NCBI GenBank assembly: GCA_001579985.1
Contig: LRSR01011933.1
Coordinates: forward strand, 1-41,080
DNA from: Hypsibius dujardini
Lineage: Eukaryota; Tardigrada; Eutardigrada; Parachela; Hypsibiidae
Direction of reading: 5' to 3'
DNA length: 41,080 nucleotides
Position numbers and translations under genes: made by a program. The notes under the pieces are model-generated. The model saw only the letters and a program-made list of their open reading frames with translations, was not told where the DNA came from and made no database searches. Shown piece after piece: positions 22,251 to 32,436 of this stretch. Positions within the stretch are counted from its first letter, which is position 1; each line of letters begins with the position of its first letter.

Positions 22251-22369
22251 CTAAACAGTGCCCTGTGCTGCTTCTAGTTTCGCTAGACTCTTCTTACTAA
22301 GAGATAACTTGTGCTCAAAAACCTTTACAATCTTTTCCCACTGTGCTATCTTCTCTTGAATCATTGTAC
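22251..22369 (-). CDS. Last coding exon of an unknown minus-strand gene, inside an insertion
   Basis: Minus strand: a TTTTATTGCAG acceptor, then 39 codons beginning (x)TMIQEKIAQWEKIVKVFEHK, Lys/Glu-rich and helix-like, ending in TAG at 22253-22251. An AATAAA follows on the same strand near 21960. The segment lies in about 590 bases (21961-22555) that interrupt the duplicated GCP5 exon-6 flank, so it may be a captured 3' gene end. Upstream exons are not identified and the family is unknown. Confidence 0.35.
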
Positions 22370-22555
22370 CTGCAATAAAAAACAATATACTAAAAGTGTA
22401 TACGATAATTATGTCCATTGGAAATGAATAGCTTTATTATTAACAATCACTGAAACGCAGAAACGCTAAAATACCTAAAAGAGCAAGGATCGCAACAGCG
22501 AAACAAACACTGTATTTTTTAAACATGGATACCCTGTACTGCGTTCTTACCCTTT

Positions 22556-22656
22556 AATTTTATTGGAGGTTTGTAATGCCGTTGTTGCTGATCCGGATGA
22601 ACCCATCCAGGGTCTCTGCCTGCTGCAGTTGCTGTATGATTTCTCCAAAGATGTCC

Positions 22657-22692
<36 letters not shown>

Positions 22693-23012
22693 AGTCTGCC
22701 TATCTATCTTTCAGTCTGCTGTTAGCCTGTCTGTGTGTCTATCCATCTGCATGTCTGTCTGTCTGTCTACATTTTAGTCTGTCTATCTATATTTATCTCT
22801 CCGTCTAGTCTTGTTCTTCTCACCATTTGCGAGTACATTCATAATTTTGTCTTTGCTCACGTTCAGACGTCCGTAACCAATCCGTGCCTGTGGCCTTCGA
22901 CGCGGCGTCTTTCTTGGCTCAGATGGACTTTAGCGGTTATATTTTATCCCGGACTACTGTCCCTTCCAAATTGATCAACCGAAGTTTGCAAAATATATAC
23001 GGCACTTTGTAG
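22556..23012 (+). pseudogene. Truncated GCP5 pseudogene joined through a CTGT array
   Basis: 22561-22655 repeats, almost base for base, the acceptor and first ~80 bases of GCP5 exon 6 (VCNAVVADPDEPIQG...). It then passes directly into a CTGT microsatellite and continues as the last GCP5 intron and last exon, with the ACGTTCAG acceptor at about 22867 and the stop at 23010-23012. Exons 7-12 are missing. The open frame runs into Cys-Leu-Ser-Val low complexity. The join at a CTGT run indicates deletion between the CTGT tracts of two introns or exon-adjacent sites. No function expected. Confidence 0.85.
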
Positions 23013-23408
23013 TATAGCACCATTTTGTTATTATCCGGGGCTGAAGAGTGAGGACCTCGTGCCAATGCGCGAAATGCACGAGAAAAGCATTGTCGGCTGA
23101 TAAGCTTTAGGCACATTCGGCTTGACACTGTTTGAGTGCGTAAACTTTTCTGGAATTCCCGGCAAGATTCTGGTTCGATGTACATTAAAACACTGAAAAT
23201 GTGTGGGATTTATTGTCAGAATGCCGGATTTGGATGGGTTTTGAAAAGAGAAAACCAAATGTCTTTTTGTCTACAATATGTGAGGATATTCGGGATACGA
23301 ATTGTCGCTTAATACGATTTGTCTATAAGGGCAAATTGTCGGGACACCCATGTGTCTGGGTACGAAATGTACCCGCATGTACGAATTCAGAGGTACAATA
23401 CGATATGT

Positions 23409-23700
23409 CGGTTTATGAGTTGTCTGAAAAAAATGTGGTGTCACATGATTGACGTGGCACTGCTAAGTTATGGCAATAACAAGTAGCCTGGTCAGGCGGC
23501 ACCATCCAAGGTGTGCCTCGCGCCGGGTCTCGTTTAATGTCCTTACAAGCCGGTTTATGAGTTGTCTGGAAATGAAATATCGTGGCGCCACATGATTGAT
23601 GTGGCACTGCAAAGTTGCGGCACTAACAAGTAAGGCCTGGTCGGGCGGCGTCATCCAAGGTGTGCCGCGCGGCAGGGTCTCGTTTAATGTCCTTACAAGT
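23409..23700. repeat. Tandem duplication of a ~142-base unit
   Basis: Two copies (23409-23550 and 23551-23700), each starting CGGTTTATGAGTTGTCTG and ending GTCTCGTTTAATGTCCTTACAAG. The left paralogous block has the unit only once (14739-14890), so the tandem copy arose after or at the segmental duplication. Confidence 0.75.
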
Positions 23701-23709
23701 CGGAACCAG

Positions 23710-24690
23710 GACTCCTCATACCGGGTGACAACTTATTTTTGAACATTTTCTTCAACAGCTCGTACGTCAACGGAATACACAAAAAAACACAAAAAACTAA
23801 AACAGCCAAAAGATAAAAAATTTTATACTTAACAATAAACTTAATTGCATGATTTCAATCTATCAATCAATGGCGCGTTCATGTGTGAAAAAACAAAGAT
23901 GACCAGAAATTAGCGATGGCCCCATTGTCTTTTATGCTCAAATGCCTCACACTCCTTCTTTCAGTATATTTTTCAGTTTATGCCCGTTTGAGACAAAACC
24001 AACTTTGGCTAGTTGCGCCTTTAATCGGGTGAGTAAGGATGAAAACAATTTGCAAAGGCTGTATATCTGAGACAGAAAAATTCTCGGATTGACAGAAGGG
24101 AAGTTTTCTTCCCAGAAAGTTGCTCCTCACGCTCGCAGCGGTGTCCTAATCTGAAGTTCAATCACATAAGACTATGAATGGCTCCACAGCCTCGCCAAAA
24201 CTCGTTTTTGTAAAATAAATTTATTCTGATTTGTGGGTAGAGGGAATTGGTGAAATTCAAGCTTGAAAGCTGCGACTCATAATCAGCCATTAAGGGTAGC
24301 GAAAAAAAATCCCCTCGTGTTCAGCGAGGTCAGCGGAAACTACTTGAACTTCTTCCCATCGTATATTTGGCTGAAACACTTGTTGTATCAACGATTGCTA
24401 ACAAAATTTGCAGTGTTTGTTTACATTGGTGAAAGTCTGGATAATGATTGCAGACTTCAATATATTCAATCTTTAGTAACTGATGTGAAATCCAAGGGAC
24501 TTTTGGCAATTTCGGTGCTCTGGGAAGACCGTGAAAAAAAGTAAACAAAGCCAGCTTCCAACAAACTGGAGACCACAATACTAGAGAGAAGTTTCTTTAA
24601 TCAAATGAGTGCTAACCCACTTTCTTCCTGTGTAAAGGAGGCGCGCTGCCGCTTTTTTAGTTTCGTTCAAAAATAAGTTGACACGCGGTA
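23710..24690. other. Segment private to the right duplicate, no gene seen
   Basis: Unlike its surroundings, this stretch does not match the left block. It has an open plus-strand frame (24263-24544, with LKHLLYQRLLTKFAVFVYIG), but no start context, splice sites or family I recognise. Treated as inserted or diverged DNA. Confidence 0.4.
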
Positions 24691-25250
24691 GTGAGCCGGG
24701 GGAAAAATCAAAATCTCCCCCCGCAGATTTCAAAACATTCTCAAAAACTCCTATTTGTCTATGAAATTCGTGATTTGTTGAGGTTCTATAAACGCAACTT
24801 ATTAATAACTGCAAATGCGACGTTGAAAATATTCAAAAATGATGACAATTTTATGAAAAAAACTGAAATTTTTGAAAATATTTTTACATCACATTGGGAC
24901 ACTTGGAAATCAGACTCCCCGCCCCAAAATTTTAAATTGATCAAGAATAAGAGACCGATTTTTGGGTTCAATTTTGAGAACAAAGGGATTTTGCCGCTTT
25001 GCTCCCCCACCCATCCTTGGCCCTACCATGAAGGGTCCTGGTTGTGACTTGTAAGTACCCTAAACGCGCCCCTGCCGCGCGCTTAGTGCGAGCGGGTAAA
25101 AACCATGCGCAGGAATTTGCGCCAAGAGCAGAATTAGCTTCTCTGCTGGATAGCAATTAAAAGCACTTGTTCTTAGACCGATCGCAGGTGTGTATTCTGC
25201 TTGAAACACGATGCAACCAACCTGCCGTCGGAGTTTTCCGAGCCGTCTAC

Positions 25251-25260
25251 TATATAAAAG
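25251..25260 (+). promoter_or_regulatory. TATA box of the second CS-alpha-beta gene
   Basis: TATATAAAAG lies 98 bases before the ATG at 25349, within promoter sequence shared with copy 1 (GAGCCGTC..CTATAT). Confidence 0.65.
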
Positions 25261-25348
25261 TCAAAGTATATGGCACCTCGTCCAGTTGTAATTATAATAC
25301 TTTATTCGCCTTTGTGCCATCGATTTTGATGATTTAACAATCCCGCCG

Positions 25349-25624
25349 ATGGAACTCTTCAAATCACCGACGTGCGTAAGCTTAATTCTGCTAACGACGT
25401 TGTTCTTTAGGTTTTGCCGGGGCAAGGACAATCTTTGTATCAGCGAAAGCTATGCTGGGCAGTGTGAGGACGACGACGACCCAGCATGTAGCCAGTCCTG
25501 CAAAGATGAGAGTCGGGGTGGCGGAAAGTGCGGACCCTTTAAGAGCACCAAGATCTGCTACTGCGACGGATGTCCAGGCGCAACAGGTCAAGGAACGGAG
25601 GCATCTTCAAATAAACTTCATTAA
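25349..25624 (+). CDS. Secreted drosomycin-like CS-alpha-beta peptide, copy 2
   Basis: Near-identical to copy 1 at the signal peptide. The mature domain keeps eight cysteines (8-7-3-9-8-1-2) with C-x3-C, G-x-C and C-x-C. Unspliced it stops at 25622-25624 after about 91 residues. If the conserved phase-1 donor at 25587 (CAACAG/GTCAAG) is used, the exon ends at 25586 and can join in frame to the YWTD exon at 26650, giving about 375 residues. The donor is weaker than in copy 1. The mature domain is acidic (about net -4), unlike typical cationic antimicrobials. Probably an immune effector or a secreted recognition module by family resemblance; activity is inferred only. Confidence 0.75.
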   Translation: MELFKSPTCVSLILLTTLFFRFCRGKDNLCISESYAGQCEDDDDPACSQSCKDESRGGGKCGPFKSTKICYCDGCPGATGQGTEASSNKLH

Positions 25625-26471
25625 TAGACAATTATTTTTTTTATCGAAACTGCGGAATGAATAATTTTTATTATTAGTGTACCCATGTGACACGGTCTAC
25701 AAAACGTGAAATGTGATGCTATTTAAATACATATATACCCAACTGCAAGCAATATAAATAATCCAATAAACTGCCCCTATAAATGTATTTCTTAGGACAC
25801 AGGCCTAACGGAATGGGGGACATTAGTGTGCCCATCTGAAACCATCTAAAAATTTTGAAATAAGATGCTATTAGAAAAACTTTTTTTAAAGTAAATCTTA
25901 AATTTTTTGTACTGATTTAAAAAAATCCCTTCATCTAGGTAAAACGCAAAACTTCGAAAAAATTAAAGTACAAGTCTTATTTAATTATCAATAAACATAC
26001 AGCACCGGTATTGCAAAACAACAACGTGCATACATATTTTGGAGTGTTAATAAAAGTTGGCACAAAACACAATGCGAGCTTCGCAAGTGGCATATTTGAT
26101 AAAATTTTCCATTCTGATCTTTGCAAAACCACAGAAAATTATTTTTATGAAATATTTTAATTCATGGTTAAATAATGTAATTTCACGTTGCTGACTTTGT
26201 TGCGGTGACGCTAGTGCAACCGTCCTGTTGAAATATGTATTATGACTTTCTAGTTGTTACTACTGCATTTGTACATAAATTAATCAATGTGTCAGAACAC
26301 CAATTTAATGAGTTTTTAGCTTTAATTAAAACTTTTCACAATTGTTTTCAGTTAATTTTTCAGAACTTCAATATTTGATTGTTTTGATAATATATTTATA
26401 TTATTATTATTATTTATTATTTGTATTTTGCATAGCAATATTATTTGTTGTATTATTTACGAAAAAAACCG

Positions 26472-26480
26472 TTTTATAAG
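26472..26480 (+). promoter_or_regulatory. Possible TATA box of the YWTD gene
   Basis: TTTTATAAG lies about 50 bases before the candidate signal-peptide ATG at 26526. It supports, weakly, an independent promoter for the YWTD gene. Confidence 0.3.
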
Positions 26481-26525
26481 TAATTAACTTGAAGTATAAT
26501 TAAACGAGTTCAATTGAATTTATTA

Positions 26526-29500
26526 ATGGGAAATCGGCTTGTCTTTTTGTGGGTGTATTTGCATTCTTCATTTATAGGTTAAATTAAATGCCTTTAATCC
26601 GATCTTTCTATCTATATTACCATGCTATAACTATCGGTTGGCTTTTCAGAGGAGTTTCTTGCTTTCACAAATATGAATGTGTGGAGGATCCCATTGGAGA
26701 ACAAACTGGTCGGCACGCAGCTTCTTTCAAACATCTCCGACGTCAGCGGATCCATTGTGGCGGACTGCGCGGAACATAATCTCTACTGGAATAGTAGGAG
26801 TACCGGCATTAGACGCTCGCAGTATGACGGCTCGGATAACCAGTTGGTCTTGCCTCAACGTAAGTGTATGCACATGCTGCATAGGTATCTTAATATGCTA
26901 ACATCCTTCTTAAGCATGAAAAAGGCAGCTAGGCCCTGGAAAAGTGTTCTCGGAATGCAAATCGTATAGCACTTTGTAATGTTGCTTTTCGTTATTCACA
27001 CTATCGGAAGAACAATTTAGAAGTGAGAGGGGAGAAAAACAATTCACGCTATAATTAACCTTGACAAAGTATCATGTGCCAATTAAAAAGTTCTATTTTT
27101 AAATTTAAAAAAACTCTGAAAGCATTCCCGAAATGTTTGTTTTTTTAAATAAAGAAAACTTAAGTCAAAATACATAAAACCGGAGGTACACGACGAGACG
27201 GAGAAGAAATTTTAGACAAACATAGGACAAAGAGTGAAATGGGTCAAGAAAAATGGGCATTGGAGTACGATCAGATGGGGAGACCTTGGAGAGGAACAAA
27301 AGGACACGATGAAACGAACTTGGGAACAAAAACGAATCCAGAGAGATGAACTCGGTCATCAGGTGGTTGCGAAGACGCACGGGAAGGCAGAAAAACCAAG
27401 AAGATTGAGTCGCAAAAAAATAAACAGACTGACGCGATGGATGTGAAAGAAACTGGCAGTTATTAATCGGAATACCAGTATTTATTGAGGTTTGTAGAAA
27501 TAGCCCCAATTACAGATTAAGCCAACGAGGGCACAGCTTGGCTTGTATGATACCATAGGGTTTCTGTTTATTCATGTCCTTTATAACGTCCGCTTTGTCT
27601 TACTTAACTGCCATTTCAGCGGGGGTATACCTCGGTCTCGCCATCGATTTCATCAGCAGAAACATCTTCTGGAGGAATGGAAACAGTCTGTTTGTCGCCA
27701 GACTGAAGGACCTTCCAGCTGGACAGTTGACCGTGATGACAGACGCAAGACTCACCGAGGACTCTGCTTTGGCAGTTCATCCCGCCAGAGGGTAGGTCAT
27801 CATCATCGCAGAAAGCAATTTTTTCAAAAACTTTGTCGTAATAATGAGCGTTAAATTACCTTTCAAAGTAAGCAGAAATAAAATAAAAAGTTTGTTTATT
27901 TCGGTATCGTTCCAAAAACAGTATGATCTATTGGTCGGGGAGGAGAGCATCTACCGGAGCGGACGGTCGGGCAACCATCCAAGCAACATCCATGGATGGA
28001 TCAAATGATACGGTTCTGGTTGATGGAGTGTGGGTGTTATCCCTCACGATTGATTTCGAGACGGACCAATTGTATTGGGCAGATCATGGTACGTATATTC
28101 ATTTGATCGTAATAATGTACTGGTATAGTGTTTCATCCATCGTGCTCGATCTAAACTGTCTGGTACAATATACATTACGATCTACCAATGTATGCGGAAT
28201 AACTTTTGGACTACTGCGTCAAGGAATTTGATGATCAAGCATGTTGAAGCAGTAGTCGAAAAATCATTCCGCGTACATTGTAAGGATGGTATAACTATAC
28301 TAACTTGGGGCATTATTCAAGTTCCGAGTTCATAATCACTTTGAAATATTTTTTTCATGTAGACCTGCTGTAGTGATGAAAATAAAAAATTATTTCGACG
28401 GTAAAATTGGGCAAAATTTGTGTGTGTGATATTTCAAAGTTGGGAAAACACTGGAAGATTCCATTTTCCTTCATTTTCACTGTAAAAATGGTGGTTTTTA
28501 GAACTGACGTAAAAACAATTATTTTGACGCCGTTCCATTTAAAATTCAATTTTGAGTCGATTGGCATCACCCAAATAATTTTCGGAGATCAGAGGGCGGA
28601 GCTTCGGGTATTTTTAAAAATGACCGATAATTCCAGCGAAGCTTTCCAGTGTTGGTCTATAACTCCGCCCACTGACCTCAATCCTTTTCTTGGCTAATGC
28701 CAATTGACTTGAAATTAAATTTGGAATGGGTTGGTATCAAAAAAATTATATTTAATGTATTTCTAAAAATCCCCATTTTTACAGTGAAAATGAAGGAAAA
28801 CGGAATCTTCCAGTGTTTTCCCAACTTTGAAATATCACACACACAAATTTTGCCCAATTTTACCGGCGAAATATTTTTTTATTTTCATCACTACAGCAGG
28901 TCTACATGAAAAATATATTTCAAAGTGATTATGAATTCGGCACTTGAATAATGCCCCAAGTAAGGCTAGACAAAAATTTCCAGTAACTACGTTCTGATTT
29001 TGCTTTTCCGTATAAAAATAACTGATGTAGCTACTGAAGATTTAAGTTGAAAAAAACTGAAAAACCTAAAATGAAAATGAAAAATGAAATATTTAAAAAA
29101 ACTAAACTAATACTTTTAATAACTAATTTTTTGTCTCTAGTTTTTGTTGATGAAAACAACTAAACGAAAAGTTTTAGTTGCTAGAAATTTAAATTGCAAA
29201 ACCAAAATAAAACTACAATTAGAAAAGCGATTTCGGCCAAAAGTAAATCAAAAGAAATACTAAAAGAAACTTAACCAAAAATCTTTAGTAACTAATTTTT
29301 GGTTGGCTAAAACTAATTAGTTGACCAATTTAGTTTTTGACATCCCTACTTTGGAGCTGCAGTCTAGACAGGATTCCCTAACGATGGTATATTCTTGGTC
29401 GATCCACTACGAGATCTCGTAAAGTACACTGACGTATCATTCAAAATCGTATTTATCTGCAATATTCTGGTATATTTTGCAGCCACAGGAAATCTAAAGA

Positions 29501-30039
29501 GCGTTTCCTTTAATGGTGGACTCAGTCGCCTCATCTCTGCTCAAGGCGAATCTGGCAAGCATGTGTATGGGATTACTGTATCGAGCAGTCGGATTTATTG
29601 GGCATCACTCTTTATGTAAATAAGTATCCTTTGATTCCTTATGCCATTATATACTGTCTGTTACATATAGTAAATTGCGCTTTTTTTCTCTAGTGGCTTA
29701 GTTAAAAGCCTAACCGAAACGGGCGCCGATTTCAAGCTCCACACGCTTCCGGCAAAAGCCAGAGGAGGCGTCTTTGGCATTGACTTCGCAGCGAACCAAT
29801 GTCCCGCAAGTAAGCCGCGAAATCATCCGGCAAATTCATTCGCTTTTTCGGAACATGGATTAATTAATCAATTAATCTAAGACATAAATTATTAGATAAT
29901 ATTTACTATATTTAAATTCATAAATTTAAGAGGTCCTTCTTTTTCAGTGACCAATGCCTGTGCCATTGCAAACGGCGGATGTCCCTCTATCTGCCTGCCG
30001 TTGCCTGGGGGAGCTAAGACATGCGTCTCTCCGGAGTAA
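26526..30039 (+). CDS. Secreted YWTD (LDLR class B) beta-propeller with C-terminal EGF-like end
   Basis: Exons with agreeing phases: 26526-26577 (candidate signal peptide MGNRLVFLWVYLHSSFI), 26650-26859, 27620-27791, 27922-28088, 29483-29615, 29694-29809, 29948-30039; 313 residues. Propeller strands show YWTD-like motifs NLYWNS, IFWRNG, MIYWSG, LYWADHG and IYWAS, as in LDL-receptor/LRP propellers. The end, NACAIANGGCPSICL..., is an EGF-like module with only four cysteines before the stop at 30037. There are no LDLa repeats and no membrane segment, so it is probably a secreted binding protein. Instead of 26526-26577, the first exon could be the CS-alpha-beta exon 25349-25586; both donors are phase 1. 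AATAAA lies at 30100-30105. The 1.4 kb intron 28089-29482 holds a fold-back element. Confidence 0.75.
28303..28961. mobile_element. Fold-back (long inverted repeat) element in the YWTD intron
   Basis: Left arm from ACTTGGGGCATTATTCAAG and right arm ending CTTGAATAATGCCCCAAGT are inverted copies, each about 300 bases, with a short spacer carrying GGGCGGAGCT-type motifs. The mirrored open frames on opposite strands share the text KENGIFQCFPNFEISHTQIL but are by-products of the symmetry. Related arms occur near 5742 and about 35430-35860. Confidence 0.8.
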
Positions 30040-30099
30040 CATCGTCTTCTCAATTTACTCATCTGACAAAGCGTGATGAAGGCAAATTTTGAAACCATC

Positions 30100-30105
30100 A
30101 ATAAA
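30100..30105 (+). terminator. Polyadenylation signal AATAAA of the YWTD gene
   Basis: Canonical AATAAA about 60 bases after the stop codon. Confidence 0.6.
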
Positions 30106-30194
30106 ACATAACACTATATCGAGTCCTTTAACTCGTTAACGCCCCGGTGCCAGATCGAACACGATCTGAGTGCCAGAAGTATTTTTTCCTTTCA

Positions 30195-30639
30195 TACAGT
30201 CAGCCCCAAGAAGAACTCTGCTCACGTGACTTTTGCTGTTCAGACAAACCGAAAACTCCGCCCTAAATTGCACCGTTTCTGACAACCAATCAGGACAATT
30301 GACGAACAACTTTTACTAAATCAAGCCAATCAATTGCAACGGCAGAAAAAAGCACAGTCATGAAAAGCTGCAAAAACAACTGATAAGATTTCGAATTCGG
30401 CTACTTTGCGCAGTTTCCCTGCGGTTAAGTCATCAGTGGTAGCAGTCCTCTACACAGGTAAATTGCTATTTGTTTTTTGAGATCGCGAGATAAGCCAATT
30501 TTTGGTGGGCCACTTGGTTCAATTACTTGCGTCTCTTGATATCGAAGATATTTTATTGCTACACCTGTCGCACCTCATCTCTCTCTATGCGCACACAGCC
30601 TGTGTTGTGCAAGCAGAGTTCTTCTTGGGGCTGACTGTA
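30195..30639. mobile_element. Tc1/mariner-type MITE with TA target duplication
   Basis: Inverted ends CAGTCAGCCCCAAGAAGAAC (left, 30197) and its complement (right, ending 30637) match perfectly over about 26 bases. They are bounded by TA on each side (30195-30196 and 30638-30639). A CAGT terminus with a TA duplication is the Tc1/mariner pattern. The ~440-base interior has no transposase, so it is non-autonomous. Confidence 0.75.
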
Positions 30640-31158
30640 GTTCTGTTGAATTAAGAACAAAAATCATTTTCAGTTTTTTTGGGCGACTTTAAAAAATTCT
30701 TTTGTTTTTTGGGCTGACCAGTATCAACTGCCGAGTTAGAAACAAAAAATCCAATGAAAACTGTTTCTTGCACTTGTCCGCGCCATATTCGGTAAAACGT
30801 CAATCAATCAATCGATGAGTTTCCTTAGCAGTCAGTTTTATTCATTTTTGACAAAAAAATAGACGCCTGAGCCACGTGCCAGTCAACAATCCGACTCAAA
30901 TAATCATTTTTAGAGACTGTCAATATATGGTCAACTTGGTGGATGGGAAAAAACTACATATTTATCGATATTTTGGCCTGCGGAGACCTCTTTTTCACTT
31001 TTAAAAATGTCAGATTCGGCAGAGATTGGAAGGGCGTAGCGTTATTTAGGTTAGGGCAATCCTCCCACTTTACCCGATAATCTGTCGATTCCAATGCATT
31101 TTTTCTAGGCATACGGGTATTGAAAAGTTCATTACCGTAAGGCTACGCATCAACTTAC
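30640..31158. other. Non-coding stretch
   Basis: AT-rich sequence with no supported exon. I looked here for downstream exons of the minus-strand GST fragment (a QLP-type motif would be expected) and found none. Confidence 0.4.
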
Positions 31159-31252
31159 CTTCATACTCAACCCCGGCATATGCGAAGATAAAGCGGACAG
31201 TTTCACCGTGACTCTTGAGGGGAAAGTGAACCAGCTTATATACGGAATCCAT
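31159..31252 (-). pseudogene. Orphan first exon of a sigma-class glutathione S-transferase
   Basis: Minus strand, ATG at 31252: 31 codons including MDSVYKLVHFPLKSHGETVR and FIFAYAGVEYE, the start of the GST N-terminal thioredoxin fold (beta1 with the catalytic Tyr, alpha1 with the ETVRFI.AYAGVE.E signature of sigma/prostaglandin-D-synthase-like GSTs). It ends at a GTAAGT donor in phase 1. No following exon is visible before the YWTD gene, 1.1 kb away. It is either a 5' fragment left by rearrangement or the head of a gene with unrecognised exons. Called as broken. Confidence 0.55.
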
Positions 31253-32340
31253 GTATGAAGCGAAAAATCCGATTAAGGAAGCTATAGACTCACATATAGG
31301 AAAATGAACGTTAGGTTGTTCGGGTGTCATATAGTAAACAAGCTCTTTAGTGACACAAAAAGCCGGATTCAGGCACGTACGACGCTTATTCCATACACAG
31401 ACAAAGTTATCCTCCCAAGTTATGTTTTCCGCGAAAAATGGATGAAGAGCGCACAGAACCAAGCTTTTTTCGCATTAGCTTGGCAATTTCTGCCGGACAT
31501 TGGTCAAGCAACAAATGATCAAACTATAATCTCTAATTTTCAAACAAGATACCAACCTTTAAAATCAATTGAGTTTAGCAAAATCGCGCAAACCATCTCC
31601 GCGTGAAAATTCGGAGGTCGCAATGTCGTCATTTGACGACATTGGGCATTTGACCACATTGGGAGTTAACGAATTAATTCTCCTGTAAGTGGTATAAAGC
31701 GCCCTCCAAATTTCCTGGCTTTAGGCCGGGTTAAAGCAAGTACTTAGTAGTGTCTGTATCTGAAATAGTACTCAGTTAAAGGCGTTTTGCAAGTCTCGAT
31801 TTCGCACTGCTGGGACGTCTGCTTAATTAAGCACCTTTCCAGCTGGGTGGTAATTAAAAGCCATAAAGATAAAAATATCCTCCGGCATATAGGCACTTTA
31901 CGAAATATCCAGATTTTACGTCACTGTATACGAAGCATGCTATTTGATTTATATAGTAAGGTTCGACATGTCATCCTGACGTACACGAATTTCCATGATA
32001 TAAACCAACCCAAACACTGTTGCTGCACAATAAAAATAAGAAATTATTTTCCAATACTTCTACGTGTAGTTATATGTAACTGCATGTCAGCGGACCTATG
32101 GTAGGTATACTGTTCCGGTTTCTTTTCCGTCGAAAGTAAAGCACAAAAATAACTGCACGAACTGCTGAAACTATACGCACAGACACCGCGGTGAACTGTG
32201 TGTGCAGACTCGAGTCTGACTCATTTAGCATTGTCACTGATCCTTCAACGGCGAAGACGAACGGCCAATACGCATGAAGAACCACCGTTTTGATCTGAAA
32301 ACAAGGAGGTGATGCCTCTCAGACAAGTGAGAAAAAATAA
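31253..32340. other. Intergenic region between GST fragment and CPAP1 gene
   Basis: No exon supported. A short palindromic-looking segment (ATGTCGTCATTTGACGACAT at about 31623) is present. The left part would be the promoter side of the minus-strand GST fragment, the right part that of the plus-strand cuticle gene. Confidence 0.4.
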
Positions 32341-32348
32341 TATAAAAA
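32341..32348 (+). promoter_or_regulatory. TATA box of the CPAP1 gene
   Basis: TATAAAAA lies 96 bases before the ATG at 32437, in the expected core-promoter position. Confidence 0.6.
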
Positions 32349-32436
32349 TGACCATCCTGAGCATCCAACACTCATCGTCTGTAGTTATCTTCTTTCGCAC
32401 TGTTCAAATAAGTATTTTGTAGAGCAAATAAATACA

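Larger units (their letters stand above)
21800..26392. repeat. Segmental duplication, right copy
   Basis: Counterpart of about 8740-17925. It begins in a CAGA array that matches GCP5 intron 5 (shared CACAGCCG.TTGAGCATTGAA) and ends in the intron after the second CS-alpha-beta exon (shared AATTGTTTTCAGT near 26341, and GATTGTTTTG near 26376). The right breakpoint lies about 130 bases upstream of the candidate signal exon of the YWTD gene. The copy has lost most of GCP5 and gained its own insertion (about 23710-24690). Confidence 0.85.

Noticed and set aside
26588-26779. ORF with a hydrophobic start near the YWTD exon as the YWTD first exon
   Set aside because: It reads the YWTD exon in the wrong frame; the phase-1 join from 26577 or 25586 keeps the propeller frame.
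28355-28909. Two similar ~70-residue ORFs on opposite strands as a conserved gene pair
   Set aside because: They are mirror images produced by the inverted arms of a fold-back element; no start context or splice support.
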